Of a stretch of 64,000 nucleotides of DNA, positions 44,595-53,428 are shown one piece after another. This stretch comes from Paracoccus sp. MA (GTDB lineage Bacteria; Pseudomonadota; Alphaproteobacteria; Rhodobacterales; Rhodobacteraceae). How positions within the stretch are numbered: the stretch's first letter is position 1; each line of letters starts with the position of its first letter. The translations under genes and the position numbers were made by a program. The notes below the pieces were generated by a model. That model had not been told where the DNA came from. It saw only the letters and a list, made by a program, of their open reading frames with translations, and made no database searches. The DNA lies in assembly GCF_020990385.1 (NCBI RefSeq), contig NZ_CP087598.1, forward strand, positions 2,299,001 through 2,363,000. The letters run 5' to 3'.

Positions 44595-46706
44595 TCAGGC
44601 CGAGGACATGATCTCGGGGAAGCGGGCGTGCAGGTTGCGGGAAATCTGCGGCTTCTCGACCTTCTTCAGATAGGCGTCCAGCCGCTGCAGCCGCCGCGGA
44701 TGCGCGGATTCGGCGATGCGGTTCGCGGTGCTGTTCAGATACCAGGGCATCGAGCGGCTCTGGCGATAGAGGTCGTAGAACCGGCTTTCGGTCAGCGTGC
44801 CGGTGACCGCCTCGCGCACCACCGTGCTTAGCAGGCCGGCCCGGCGCAGGAACAGCGCCGTCTTGTGCCCGGCATAGCGCGCCCTCAGGAACGAGACGTT
44901 CTCGCCCTGATAGCGTTCGATATGCAGGCGGTCCTCTTCGATGCGCGGATCGTAGACCAGCCACAGCTTGCCCGCGGCCCGCGCGCCTTCGGCGCCGTCG
45001 GCGAAATCGCCCGACCAGTCGGCCTTGCGCCCCGAGCTGAAGCGTTTCTCCCAGGGCACCAGCGCCTTCTTCAGCGTCGATTGCGGGGAAAACGCCACCA
45101 CCGTGCAGCCCGGAGCCAGCGGCGCCAGGGCGGTGGCGGCATAGGCGCCCATCGAGGTGCCGATCAGCGCCACCGACCGGAACCGGGCAAAGAACCCGTC
45201 CCGCGCCAGCCCGGACAGGTAGTCGAACAGCGCATCCTCGCGGAACCATTTCGCGGCATAGGCAAAGACGCCCAGATGCGACCAGCCGTTCTTCCTGATG
45301 AAGCCGTAGCCCCAGCTTTCGCGGTCGACGGGGTCGATATTGACCGCCGACAGGTTGTCGAAGCTGATCACCAGCTGGTCGGTGTCGCGCTGGACGTAAT
45401 GCAGCCCGGTCTGTTCGAAGGACTGGAAGAACCCGCGCCGCGCCGGATCGCCGCGCAGCTCCAGAAGCCAGCCGGGTGCCGCCGGAACGGGCGGCGGCGC
45501 GGCATCGTCCCCGCCCGCGGCCCGGGCGGCGGCGTCGCCCTTGCCGGCCTGCGGCGCCGGGCCGGCCTGCGAGGGCCGCTCGGGCGGCATCATCCGCACC
45601 CGGTCCGCGGCGGGCACGGTGGCGCGGAGCTTCGCGATCCGCCGCTCTTGCGCCTCGATCTCGGCCTGCACCACCTCGGGGTCGAAGAGGCGGTCGTGCT
45701 CTTGCGGCGATTCCCGCAGCAGCCGGGACTTCAGCTCGGCGATCTGGCCGGCATAAAGATCGAAGGCCGACCGGCCCAGCGCCGTCAGCTCGGGCAGCGC
45801 GGCGGTGAGGCTTGCGATTTCCTGCGTCACGGCGGGCACCCAGCGCAGCATGCCGCGATCGACGTCGTGATTGCTGTTGTACTTGTCGAAATATTCGAAA
45901 TTGATCCGCTGCGCATTGGCGCTGTTCGCCGTGCCGCGCCATTTCTTCATCAGGAAGACCTCGTGCGACCGGATCATGTAGTGATTGACCTGCGCGAGAT
46001 CGAACCCCGCCAGCGCCGGCGACATGCACCAGCGCCCGCGCAGGAAATGCTCGGTGACGTCCTGGCCCGAGCCGTTGACGAACAGCAGCGGATTGCGCGG
46101 CGTGCCCGATGAGCCCTTGTAGACCGGGCGATGTACGCCGAAGCGCCGCACAAGGTCGGGGCGGAACAGCGTCTTGATCGCCAGATGGTTGGGGCTGGGG
46201 GCGAAGTCCAGCGGCGCGGCGCGGCGGAAGGTGTCGATCTGCAGCCGGTCGCTGAATTCGATCACCCCGCCCGAGCCGAAGATCCGCCAGGGCAGGCCGA
46301 TGGCATCGGCGTTGTCGGGCATGGCCGCGAACAGCGCGTCCAGCGTGCCGTCCCCGACCTTGACCTGCAGGAACTCGTCGCCGTCGATCACCATGATCCA
46401 GTCCGACTCGCGCACGATCTCCATGCGGTTGGCGCGGGTATAGGCGCGGACCTGCGGGTCCTCGGGCAAGTCTGTGGACAGCTCGCTGTTGTCGAAGTGA
46501 TGGATCAGCCCGGCGCCGTCCAGGGCCTGCAGGATCTCGTGCGTGCCGTCGGTGCAGTCGTTCGAGAAGATGACGAAGCGGTTGAAGCCGATCAGACGGT
46601 GATAGGCCAGCCATTCCAGAAAGAATGGCCCCTCGTTCTTCACCGTGCAGACGATCGTCCGCAGCCGATCGCCTGTCCGCCGAACCGATTGTGCGCCGCT
46701 AGCCAA
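44595..46706 (-). CDS. Glycosyltransferase family 2-like domain fused to an alpha/beta-hydrolase-like domain
   Basis: A 703-residue protein. Residues about 15-290 are a GT2/GT92-like domain: RTIVCTVKNEGPFFLEWLAYH at the start, then the metal motif DGDE (Asp108, Asp110). After a coiled-coil stretch (about 315-365) and a proline/alanine-rich linker (about 370-410), residues 415-700 look like an alpha/beta hydrolase. That part has a strand, SVALIGTSMGAYAA with nucleophile Ser518, and an oxyanion-type region further up (VISFDNLSAVN). The start is a TTG at 46706; no ATG is available. No signal peptide. It is divergent from a GT61 gene, which supports a role in glycan assembly with an acyl-transfer or deacylation step. 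Confidence 0.78.
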   Translation of the reverse strand: MASGAQSVRRTGDRLRTIVCTVKNEGPFFLEWLAYHRLIGFNRFVIFSNDCTDGTHEILQALDGAGLIHHFDNSELSTDLPEDPQVRAYTRANRMEIVRESDWIMVIDGDEFLQVKVGDGTLDALFAAMPDNADAIGLPWRIFGSGGVIEFSDRLQIDTFRRAAPLDFAPSPNHLAIKTLFRPDLVRRFGVHRPVYKGSSGTPRNPLLFVNGSGQDVTEHFLRGRWCMSPALAGFDLAQVNHYMIRSHEVFLMKKWRGTANSANAQRINFEYFDKYNSNHDVDRGMLRWVPAVTQEIASLTAALPELTALGRSAFDLYAGQIAELKSRLLRESPQEHDRLFDPEVVQAEIEAQERRIAKLRATVPAADRVRMMPPERPSQAGPAPQAGKGDAAARAAGGDDAAPPPVPAAPGWLLELRGDPARRGFFQSFEQTGLHYVQRDTDQLVISFDNLSAVNIDPVDRESWGYGFIRKNGWSHLGVFAYAAKWFREDALFDYLSGLARDGFFARFRSVALIGTSMGAYAATALAPLAPGCTVVAFSPQSTLKKALVPWEKRFSSGRKADWSGDFADGAEGARAAGKLWLVYDPRIEEDRLHIERYQGENVSFLRARYAGHKTALFLRRAGLLSTVVREAVTGTLTESRFYDLYRQSRSMPWYLNSTANRIAESAHPRRLQRLDAYLKKVEKPQISRNLHARFPEIMSSA

Positions 46707-46913
46707 GAGGTTTCTTCTCCAGATGGTGCCCTACTGGGGGCCGGACCCGTCAGGATTGATCCCGCATTCCCGCGGCACGGTCAAGTTTCGCCGACCTCTG
46801 GGCCGGCGCGTTCCGCGGCTTTCCGGGGGCGTGCCGGCATGCGCGGCCCTTTACCGCTGGCCGATGGCCGCGCGCGTGGCTAATGTGGCGCCAAAGCCGT
46901 TCAAGGTGCCCAT

Positions 46914-48017
46914 ATGTCCGAATCAGTTGATTATATCATTGTTGACGATGCGATAATTCTGCCGCCCAGCGAGGATGAGAACGGCCGCCTGCAAAACGCC
47001 TCGGGCGTTTTCGACAGGGACGGCAGGCCGGTCGACATCGCGGTCTCGCTGACCCATGGCCGGCCCCGGCACGCCCCGGTCGAATACAGCGCCCCCGAGG
47101 CGCCGGAGTTCATTCCGGGCACCCATGTCTTCGGCGGCATCTTCTTTGGCCATTTCGGCCATTTCATCACGGAATCGACCGGCAGGCTCTGGGCGCTGGA
47201 CGATCCGGCCTTCGGAACCCGCTCGGCGCTCTACATCCCCAAGGCCGGGCCGGTGAACGATGCGGCGATCAAGGCCCAGACCGCGCTGCTTGCCGCCCTG
47301 GGCATCTCGGCCGAGATCCGGGTCGCCAAGGGGCCGACGCGGGTCGAGCGGCTGGTGGTGCCGCGACAGGAATTCGGCCTGGGCCCGGACCTGATCTCGG
47401 GCAGCGGACGCTTTGTCGCCTTCGCCCGCAGCGCGGCGGAGAAGGTCGCGCCGGCCGGTGCGGAAAAGCTCTACATCTCGCGCCGCGACCTGCCCTTTGA
47501 CCGCGGCACCATCCTGGGCGAAACGCTGATCGAGGCGCTTCTGGAGCGCGAGGGCTACCGGATCTGGCTGCCGCATCGCTGCAGCAAGGAGGAGCAGGTC
47601 GCGCAATATCGCGCCGCCCGGCAGATCATCTCGGTCGACGCGTCGCCGCTGCATCTTCTGGCCTATGTCGCCCAGCCCCATCAGCAGATCGCCATCATCA
47701 AGCGGCGCTCGATGAATGCGGTCGACGACATCGTGCAGCATCTCGAATCCTTCGGCGGCAGCCAAGTGACGGTGATCGACCGTCTGGTCGCCAATCACGT
47801 GCATGCACGCCTGCCCCGCATCGGCCGCTCGTCCTGGGGCGAGGTGGATCTGGGGCAGGTCGGGCAGGAACTGAAGGCGCTCGGCCTCATCGAGGACACG
47901 TCGGGCTGGCGCAACCTGACCGAGGACGAGATCGCCGCGCAGATCGCGGTCATCGAGGCCGGGATGAACGCGAAATACGTCCGCAAGCCGGTGCCGGAGC
48001 CCGCTCCCGCCGACTGA
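46914..48017 (+). CDS. Glycosyltransferase family 61 protein (DUF563)
   Basis: A 367-residue GT61-family protein. Characteristic parts are FFGHFGHFITESTGRLWAL near residues 79-97, the block AEKLYISRRDLPFDRG in the middle, and a C-terminal region with ISVDASPLHLLAYV (about 240-253), which matches the conserved D/G-x-L-x-N/H end motif of the family. There is no signal peptide, so a cytoplasmic glycosyltransferase for capsule, O-antigen or exopolysaccharide is likely. The first 50 bases are noticeably AT-rich compared with the rest. It is divergent from the GT2-hydrolase gene (207 bases between) and precedes the S8 peptidase gene. Confidence 0.82.
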   Translation: MSESVDYIIVDDAIILPPSEDENGRLQNASGVFDRDGRPVDIAVSLTHGRPRHAPVEYSAPEAPEFIPGTHVFGGIFFGHFGHFITESTGRLWALDDPAFGTRSALYIPKAGPVNDAAIKAQTALLAALGISAEIRVAKGPTRVERLVVPRQEFGLGPDLISGSGRFVAFARSAAEKVAPAGAEKLYISRRDLPFDRGTILGETLIEALLEREGYRIWLPHRCSKEEQVAQYRAARQIISVDASPLHLLAYVAQPHQQIAIIKRRSMNAVDDIVQHLESFGGSQVTVIDRLVANHVHARLPRIGRSSWGEVDLGQVGQELKALGLIEDTSGWRNLTEDEIAAQIAVIEAGMNAKYVRKPVPEPAPAD

Positions 48018-48215
48018 ACCCGGACCCGCCGCCGCCCGGCCGGGGCCCGTATTCCCCCGCGCCGCCCCCGGCCTGGTCGACACCTCTCGACAAACCAGCC
48101 CGGTTCCATGGTTCCGGCCCTCCGCGAAAGCGGCGGCCGGGGCCGTGATGGACAATTCTTTGGCGAAACCGGCCGGGCGGTGTAGCCTTGCGGTGGCAGG
48201 AAGGAGCACAAGCGC

Positions 48216-49775
48216 ATGTCCCGAAAGACCGCCCGCTATGTCATCGTCCCCGATGACAACGTCTTCAACGACAGCATGGAGACCAGCAGCTTCCGGCTGT
48301 TCCGCGCCATGCATCACCGGCTGTTCCGGGCATCGGGCGCCCGGCCCGCGGGCAGCGTGGCGCAGGGCGCCGGCGAGGGCTCGGCGCCCGCGATCCGGCC
48401 GCGCCTGAGATTGCTCGATACCGAGGTCGGCCGCATCCGGCTGATCGATTCGATCGGCGAGAACGAGGCATCGCTGGTCTGCATGAGGCCCGAGCAGGCG
48501 CGCGAATTGCAGCGCGCCTATCCCGGCCTGCGCGTGCGGCGCGAGCTGCGGCTTTACCCGCTGCGCTACGGCCAGATGGACATCATCCGCAAGGAGGCCA
48601 AGCCCTCGGCCTTTCGCTCGGCCAAGGAGCTCGAGTTGCGCTGCGTCGATGCGGCCAGCGGCAAGCCGGTCGCCGGGGCCTCGGTCGTGGTGGTGCTGGA
48701 CAGCCGGCGCGGCTTCGGCATCTCGGACGGGGTGACGGACCGGGACGGGCGCTACCGCACCGCGCTGCCGGCCGGGCAGACCCGCATCGACGCGGTGATC
48801 TGCCAGCCCTTCGCGGACCATTGGCCGGGCGGGGCCGAGGATATCGCGGTCAGGGACAAGGGCCCGACCGAGCTGACCCTGTCGCTGGCGCCCATCCGGG
48901 CGGATTTCCCCGACGGGCTTGCGCGGATGCTGGCGCCGGCGGAAAAGGCCGACGGGCGCGGCGTCCGCGTCGCCATCGTCGACACCGGGGTCGATCCCGC
49001 GAAGGGGCTGAAGCTCGAACGCGGGCTGAACACCACCGGCACCGAGCCCGCCGACGAATGGTTCGACAACGGCACCGGGCACGGCACCCATGTCGCGGGC
49101 ATCGTGGCGCGCGTGGCGCCCGAGGTCGCGCTGCATTCCTATCGCGTCTTCGAAAAGGATGCGGGCGGGGCCAGCGAATTCGCCATCGCCCGCGCCATCC
49201 GCCAGGCCGTCGACGACGGCTGCGACCTGATCAATCTCAGCCTCGGCCAGGGCTCCGAGCCGGTCTCGATCTCGCGCGAGGTGCGGCGGGCGCGGGCGAT
49301 GGGCGCGGTCTGCGTCGCCGCCTCGGGCAACGACTACATGTCGCCGGTCTCATACCCGGCGCGCTCGGGGACGGTGGTGGCGGTTTCGGCCGGCGGGGTG
49401 CTGGACGCCTGGCCCGAGGGCGCGATCACCGGGCGCAACGTCGCAACGGATCCCGCCCCCGTCGGGGACCGCTTTTTCGCCCGATTCAGCAATATCGGAC
49501 CGGAAGTGGACTTTATCGGGCCCGGCGTGGGGATTATATCTTGGGTCAGCAAGACCTCGAAAGGGGTGATGGACGGCACCTCGATGGCCTGTCCCGCGGT
49601 GGCGGGGCTGATTGCCCGGCTGCTGTCTGCGACCCCGGAACTCCTGTCGGCCGAGCGCAACCAGCAGCGTTCCGACGACATTATCAAGATGGCGAACAGC
49701 CATGCCGTTCCGATCGGCTTCGGCCCGGAATACGAAGGTGCGGGGCTGATCGACCAGAACCAGGGCCAAGGATGA
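48216..49775 (+). CDS. S8 family (subtilisin-like) serine peptidase without signal peptide
   Basis: A 519-residue subtilase. The triad is intact: Asp256 in VAIVDTGVDP, His289 in GHGTHVAGI, Ser456 in DGTSMACPAVAGL, with the oxyanion Asn372 in AASGND. Before it lie an N-terminal region whose residues about 70-115 resemble half of an I9 propeptide fold, then a carboxypeptidase-regulatory-like beta domain (about 145-225, VAGASVVVVLDSR). There is no signal peptide, so it works in the cytoplasm or leaves by a signal-less route. The ribosome binding site GGAAGGAG is strong. Its stop overlaps the start of an 87-residue gene, suggesting a dedicated partner. Confidence 0.9.
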   Translation: MSRKTARYVIVPDDNVFNDSMETSSFRLFRAMHHRLFRASGARPAGSVAQGAGEGSAPAIRPRLRLLDTEVGRIRLIDSIGENEASLVCMRPEQARELQRAYPGLRVRRELRLYPLRYGQMDIIRKEAKPSAFRSAKELELRCVDAASGKPVAGASVVVVLDSRRGFGISDGVTDRDGRYRTALPAGQTRIDAVICQPFADHWPGGAEDIAVRDKGPTELTLSLAPIRADFPDGLARMLAPAEKADGRGVRVAIVDTGVDPAKGLKLERGLNTTGTEPADEWFDNGTGHGTHVAGIVARVAPEVALHSYRVFEKDAGGASEFAIARAIRQAVDDGCDLINLSLGQGSEPVSISREVRRARAMGAVCVAASGNDYMSPVSYPARSGTVVAVSAGGVLDAWPEGAITGRNVATDPAPVGDRFFARFSNIGPEVDFIGPGVGIISWVSKTSKGVMDGTSMACPAVAGLIARLLSATPELLSAERNQQRSDDIIKMANSHAVPIGFGPEYEGAGLIDQNQGQG

Positions 49776-50035
49776 TGGCAATGAAGGCGCAACGCAAGAA
49801 GACCGAAAGCTGCATGCTCGTCTATTCCGACGACCGCGATCCCAGCCGCGAGGAAACGGCCGAGATGCTGGACCATCTGAAGCCGCTGCCGGCCGAAGAG
49901 GTCGTGCCGGGCACGATCCGGGTCGAGGGCAGCCTGAGCGAGGTGCGCAAATGCGTCGGTGACCTGGCGCATTGGCGGCTGGCGCAAGAGCGGATCTTCA
50001 AGCTCAATCCCCCGCACAAGGCGCAGCTGCGCTGA
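49772..50035 (+). CDS. Small protein co-translated with the S8 peptidase (possible inhibitor or chaperone)
   Basis: An 87-residue charged protein with no recognised family. It starts at ATG 49772, overlapping the peptidase stop (ATGA); an in-frame ATG follows immediately and another lies two codons later. The second half (about 45-80) predicts strand-helix-strand: VPGTIRVEGS, then LSEVRKCVGDLAHW, then RLAQERIFKLNPP. That is the order of an I9/propeptide-like fold, and a similar pattern occurs in the peptidase's own N-terminal region. The tight coupling suggests it binds the peptidase, as an inhibitor, folding helper or substrate. This is structural guesswork from sequence. Confidence 0.6.
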   Translation: MMAMKAQRKKTESCMLVYSDDRDPSREETAEMLDHLKPLPAEEVVPGTIRVEGSLSEVRKCVGDLAHWRLAQERIFKLNPPHKAQLR

Positions 50036-51353
50036 CGCGCCGCCGGCCGGCCGCGGGCGGGGCGGCGGCCTTGCCCCGGCCGGCACCGGCATCCCCGGGC
50101 AGAGAAACCGGCGCTGCCAGCTTCCGGCGGACCGAAGCGGCGGCGGCAAGGCGCGGGCATCGGCCCTGGGCGGGTCGCCTTTTCGCCATGCCGGGAAAGC
50201 CGGCCGGTCGCGCCTTCGGCTGGAGGGGATCAGGCGAAACGCCCGCGCGGCGGTCATTTCGCGCGCCATGGGCCGGGCGTATTTCCCCTCCCTTCCCTGC
50301 TTCAGCCGCCGATCTGCCTCGGGATCAGGATCGGGATCGCCCCGGCGAGAGCACCCGGCGCACCGGCTTGCGGCGCCGACCTTCCTAGGCGAGGATCTCC
50401 CCGGTCCGCGGACGTCATCCGCGGCTGCTTCAGCCGCCGCTCGGCGATCCGTTCCCGGAAAGAGGCCAAGCCTATCCCGGCTGCCGCGATCAGCACCGGG
50501 CCGCGGAGGTTCCCGCCACGGCACCGACCAGCGTCGCGATCCTGTCCGCGCAAGGGATGATGCAGCGCCGCACGGTGCACCGACAGAAAATCCTCGGCCC
50601 TGTACAGGTGTCCGGCCAGTTCGCACGCCCGTCGCGGTGCATCTGCCGGAACTGAAAGGCAGCGCGATGGGCTCTGTGTCGCCGATGGATCTTGCCCCCC
50701 AGCAGACCGGCGGCCTACTGCAGCAGTTGCCGGACGAGGCAGGCGACGACGGCACGCTGATGCGCTGGCTGCAGGACCGGCAGCCCATGCCGGGCCAAGG
50801 CGAGCGGTCCTGTTCGAATATCAGCATCCGCTTCTTGGGCTGCATTGGCGCTCGTGCCTTCGGCGAACCCTATGCCCGAGGCGCTGCAAAACCCTGCAGC
50901 CGCCGGGGCTGCAAAGCACCATGTCGATGTGCCGAAGGCAGAGATGCCGCGCTATGCCAGGGGCTATGCGCGCCGGGGCGACAGCCCGGTGATGCGCCGG
51001 CTCTACTGGGCGATCAAGGAGGCGGCTCCTCAATTCGATGGGCTGGACAAGACGGCGCTCGACCAGGCCGTGGCACGCTCGATGCATGGCAATCCGCCCA
51101 TCCGCGACTGCATGAGACCATAGCGAAAACGAACGCCCGGGAACTGGACGGCGGGGAGCGCGCCGTCGGATTTTCCGACGATGCTGGTCACCAATTCTTT
51201 CCTTTCCGAACAATGGGTAACGGGCCGGGCTTAACAGCGGTGCGGACAGGCGGTGACCTTCGGACCGTTTTCGCTGCGCCAGGTTCAGGCGGCAGTTTCG
51301 GGGAAACCGCGTGCGCCCTGCTGCCAGGGCCGACTGTCTCCGCAAGGTTCTGC
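50036..51353. other. Gene-poor stretch with apparently decayed coding sequence
   Basis: About 1.3 kb without a gene I can support. Two plus-strand segments read like protein. One at about 50640-50810 contains LPELKGSAMGSVSPMDLAPQ and LLQQLPDEAGDDGTLMRWL. A second, in another frame, at about 50845-51123 contains MPRYARGYARRGDSPVMRRL and YWAIKEAAPQFDGLDKTALD and ends in TAG. They may be pieces of one gene broken by a frameshift near 50820. I cannot assign a family. The first 600 bases show only GC-rich frames with no coding character. Confidence 0.4.
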
Positions 51354-51896
51354 CTATACCCCCTCGGGCAGCTTCGATCGCATCGCCTCCCTTCGGTCGA
51401 GCCTGTCTCCGTCGATGACGAAGGTGCCGTCGCCCACCGCATGCAGGGTTCGCGTTTCCGTGCGGTTGGTGTCGAACCAGGCCGCCAACCCGTCCAGAAC
51501 GACGATGCCGTGCCGCTCGACGATATCGACCACCCGGCATTCGATATTGGCAAGGCAGTCGCGGATCAGCGGCGCCCGGACATGCGTTGCGGGCAGGCGC
51601 GTCAGGCCGAACCGCTGGAACTTGTCCACCTCGGCGCCCGAGCAGGTTCCGATGCCGATCACCGTGTCGATCATGTCCAGCGTCGGGATGGCGATCACGC
51701 ATTCCCCGGTCTCGCGCAGTGCTGTCCAGGAATGGTTCCATGGCCCGGTGGTGATGGCGAAACGCGGGGTGAAATCCATCACCATGGTCCAGGTGATGGT
51801 CATCACGTTGTCCCTTGCGCCGTCATGCGTGGTGACCAGCGTCACCGGTCCCGGCTCGATCAGGGTGAAGGCGCGGCTCAGCGGCAGTTCCTTCAT
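51354..51896 (-). CDS. Flavin reductase-like FMN-binding protein
   Basis: A 180-residue protein of the flavin reductase-like domain family, split-barrel fold. ARDNVMTITWTMVMDFTP and FAITTGPWNHSWTALRETGE are the usual FMN-binding segments, followed by CVIAIPTLD and IGTCSGAEVDKF. Members supply reduced FMN to monooxygenases or act as FMN proteins in aromatic metabolism. The ATG at 51896 has a good AGGAAGGA upstream; an earlier start at 51947 is not supported. It is on the same strand as the P450 gene 325 bases upstream, so a joint oxidative pathway is possible but not proven. Confidence 0.85.
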   Translation of the reverse strand: MKELPLSRAFTLIEPGPVTLVTTHDGARDNVMTITWTMVMDFTPRFAITTGPWNHSWTALRETGECVIAIPTLDMIDTVIGIGTCSGAEVDKFQRFGLTRLPATHVRAPLIRDCLANIECRVVDIVERHGIVVLDGLAAWFDTNRTETRTLHAVGDGTFVIDGDRLDRREAMRSKLPEGV

Positions 51897-52221
51897 GATG
51901 CTATCCTTCCTGTTTCGCTCATCCGCCTTCCCTTCAACCTGACGCATGAGGATGGCGACGAGACGGGGCCCGCCGCACGAGCGTGGCGCCCATCCGGCCG
52001 GCGGGGACCATGCTGCATGCGGTCGTCATCGCCCCCTTCTGTAAGGCGCATCCGCCCTCACTCTGGCACGGCCGATGCGGGCTGCCAATCGCGCATCGGC
52101 CGCAGCCCCTGCGGCGAAAGCCGTCAGGCCGGGCCCTCGGGCGAGGTGCGGCGCAAGCAAGGCGCGATCTGCATCACCCCAAGGAAAGAACCACGGCCAA
52201 GCTGCGACCCGCCCCCCTCGA
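51897..52221. other. Spacer between P450 stop and flavin reductase start
   Basis: 325 bases with no supportable gene, repeat or terminator. Open frames here are GC-rich antisense frames. The last 40 bases before 51896 are pyrimidine-rich on the plus strand (purine-rich on the minus strand) and include the flavin reductase ribosome binding site, so a promoter for that gene may lie here. Confidence 0.4.
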
Positions 52222-53331
52222 TCAGCCCTCGAAACGGATGCCGAGGGCGGGAAGATAGTCCTTCGCAAATGGCGACCAGCGCGCTGGCAGGGTGCCGGTC
52301 TCGGGGGTGAGCGTTTCCAGGACGCCCAGCAGCTGCACCAAGGTCGCCCGGATGATCGCGTGGCCCAGGCAGGCGTGCTGGCCCATGCCGAACATCAGCG
52401 CGCGCGCGCCCTCGCGATCGGGATCGAACCGTTCCGGCGCAGAGAAGGCCAGCGGGTCGTGATTGCCCGCCGCCCAGACCATCGACAGGACGGCCCCGGC
52501 CTCCACCACCAGATCGCCCAGGGCAATCCTGCCCGTCGCCAGCCGCATGGTCATCGGGGTGGAGCTGGCCAGGCGCAGGCATTCATTGGCGCATTGCGCC
52601 GTCGGCGTCACCTGGCCCCGATGCGCGAAGGCCACCCGCAGCGCGGCGTCCAGGCCCAGGGCGGCGGACTCGATCGCGTCGAAGGCCATGCCGGCGATCA
52701 GGTCGGCGGCCAGCCCGTCGCCCAGCCGGTCCCGCAGGTTCCGCGAGAAGGGCGCCCCTCCCTCCAGCGCCGCCAGCGACAGGTCCCGCACCCTGCCGGC
52801 CGCCGCTTCGGCCAGATGGGCCTTTGCCGGATCGGGCGAGAGGGACAGGACATGGGCCAGGTCGCGCACCGCATCCTCCATCTGCAGGGCCGCAGTCGCG
52901 TCAAGACCGATGATCTCGCCCCAGACCCGGCACACGACCAGCGCGATCAGCCCGGTCCTCAGGTCGATTCTGGCCGGGCCGGAGGGCAGCGCCCGCCGCA
53001 CCGCTTCGCGGGTGATGCCGGCCAGCGGCACGGTGTTGAAGGCGGCGATCAGCGCGGCCCGCTCGGTCCGATGGACCTCGCCGGATTTGGTGAAGAGCGC
53101 CCGGTCGAGCAGCGCCAGCAGCGCGGGCGTCTCCGCCATCGCGGCGGGATCGGGCGCCATGCCGTCGGCCAGAGGATTGCGGGCGAGGCTGACCAGTTCC
53201 CGGTGGCCCAGGATGGCATAGCCTCCCCATGGCGCGATCTGGATGCGCTCGCCGGCGGCGAAGTCGTCGCGGAAGGCCTCGGCGGCGGAAGCCCAGCCAT
53301 CGGGATTGTCGAAAGTCTGGAAGGTTTTCAT
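52222..53331 (-). CDS. Cytochrome P450, short and with an atypical I-helix
   Basis: A 369-residue soluble P450, shorter than the usual ~400. The heme-ligand motif FGMGQHACLG is intact with Cys321, and the K-helix ExxR is present as ECLR. The I-helix region (DLIAGMAFDAIESAALGLD, about residues 205-223) lacks the usual acid-threonine pair that handles O2 activation. Such loss is known in peroxide-using or otherwise divergent P450s. The ATG at 53331 begins MKTFQTFDNPDGW. Upstream lies an 8-codon ORF (53402-53428). No ferredoxin or ferredoxin reductase gene is adjacent; the nearest redox gene is the flavin reductase downstream. Confidence 0.85.
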   Translation of the reverse strand: MKTFQTFDNPDGWASAAEAFRDDFAAGERIQIAPWGGYAILGHRELVSLARNPLADGMAPDPAAMAETPALLALLDRALFTKSGEVHRTERAALIAAFNTVPLAGITREAVRRALPSGPARIDLRTGLIALVVCRVWGEIIGLDATAALQMEDAVRDLAHVLSLSPDPAKAHLAEAAAGRVRDLSLAALEGGAPFSRNLRDRLGDGLAADLIAGMAFDAIESAALGLDAALRVAFAHRGQVTPTAQCANECLRLASSTPMTMRLATGRIALGDLVVEAGAVLSMVWAAGNHDPLAFSAPERFDPDREGARALMFGMGQHACLGHAIIRATLVQLLGVLETLTPETGTLPARWSPFAKDYLPALGIRFEG

Positions 53332-53401
53332 GATATCAGTCCAGCAAGTGCAAGAAGACCCCCCGCCGGCAGGCAGGGTGGCGAAACCGGAAACCGGGTC
53401 C

Positions 53402-53428
53402 TTAGCGCTTGCGGATCGACTGATGCAT
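53402..53428 (-). CDS. Eight-codon ORF upstream of the P450 (leader or mini-peptide)
   Basis: ATG at 53428 to TAA at 53402 encodes MHQSIRKR. A clean AAGGA ribosome binding site lies about eight bases upstream, better than that of most genes here. The P450 start follows 70 bases after the stop. The same frame is open further upstream to an ATG at 53503 (33 residues in all), but that ATG has no ribosome binding site. It could be a regulatory leader or a tiny peptide product. No aromatic residue is present, unlike known P450-crosslinked mini-peptides. Confidence 0.4.
   Translation of the reverse strand: MHQSIRKR

Noticed and set aside
50036..51353. Insertion sequence or prophage remnant in the gene-poor region
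   Set aside because: No terminal inverted repeats, target duplication or transposase motif (DDE or similar) could be seen, so the region is described only as possibly decayed coding DNA.
53402..53428. Mini-ORF as a biarylitide-type precursor peptide
   Set aside because: Known precursors carry two aromatic residues that the P450 couples; this peptide has none. Kept only as an unexplained mini-ORF.
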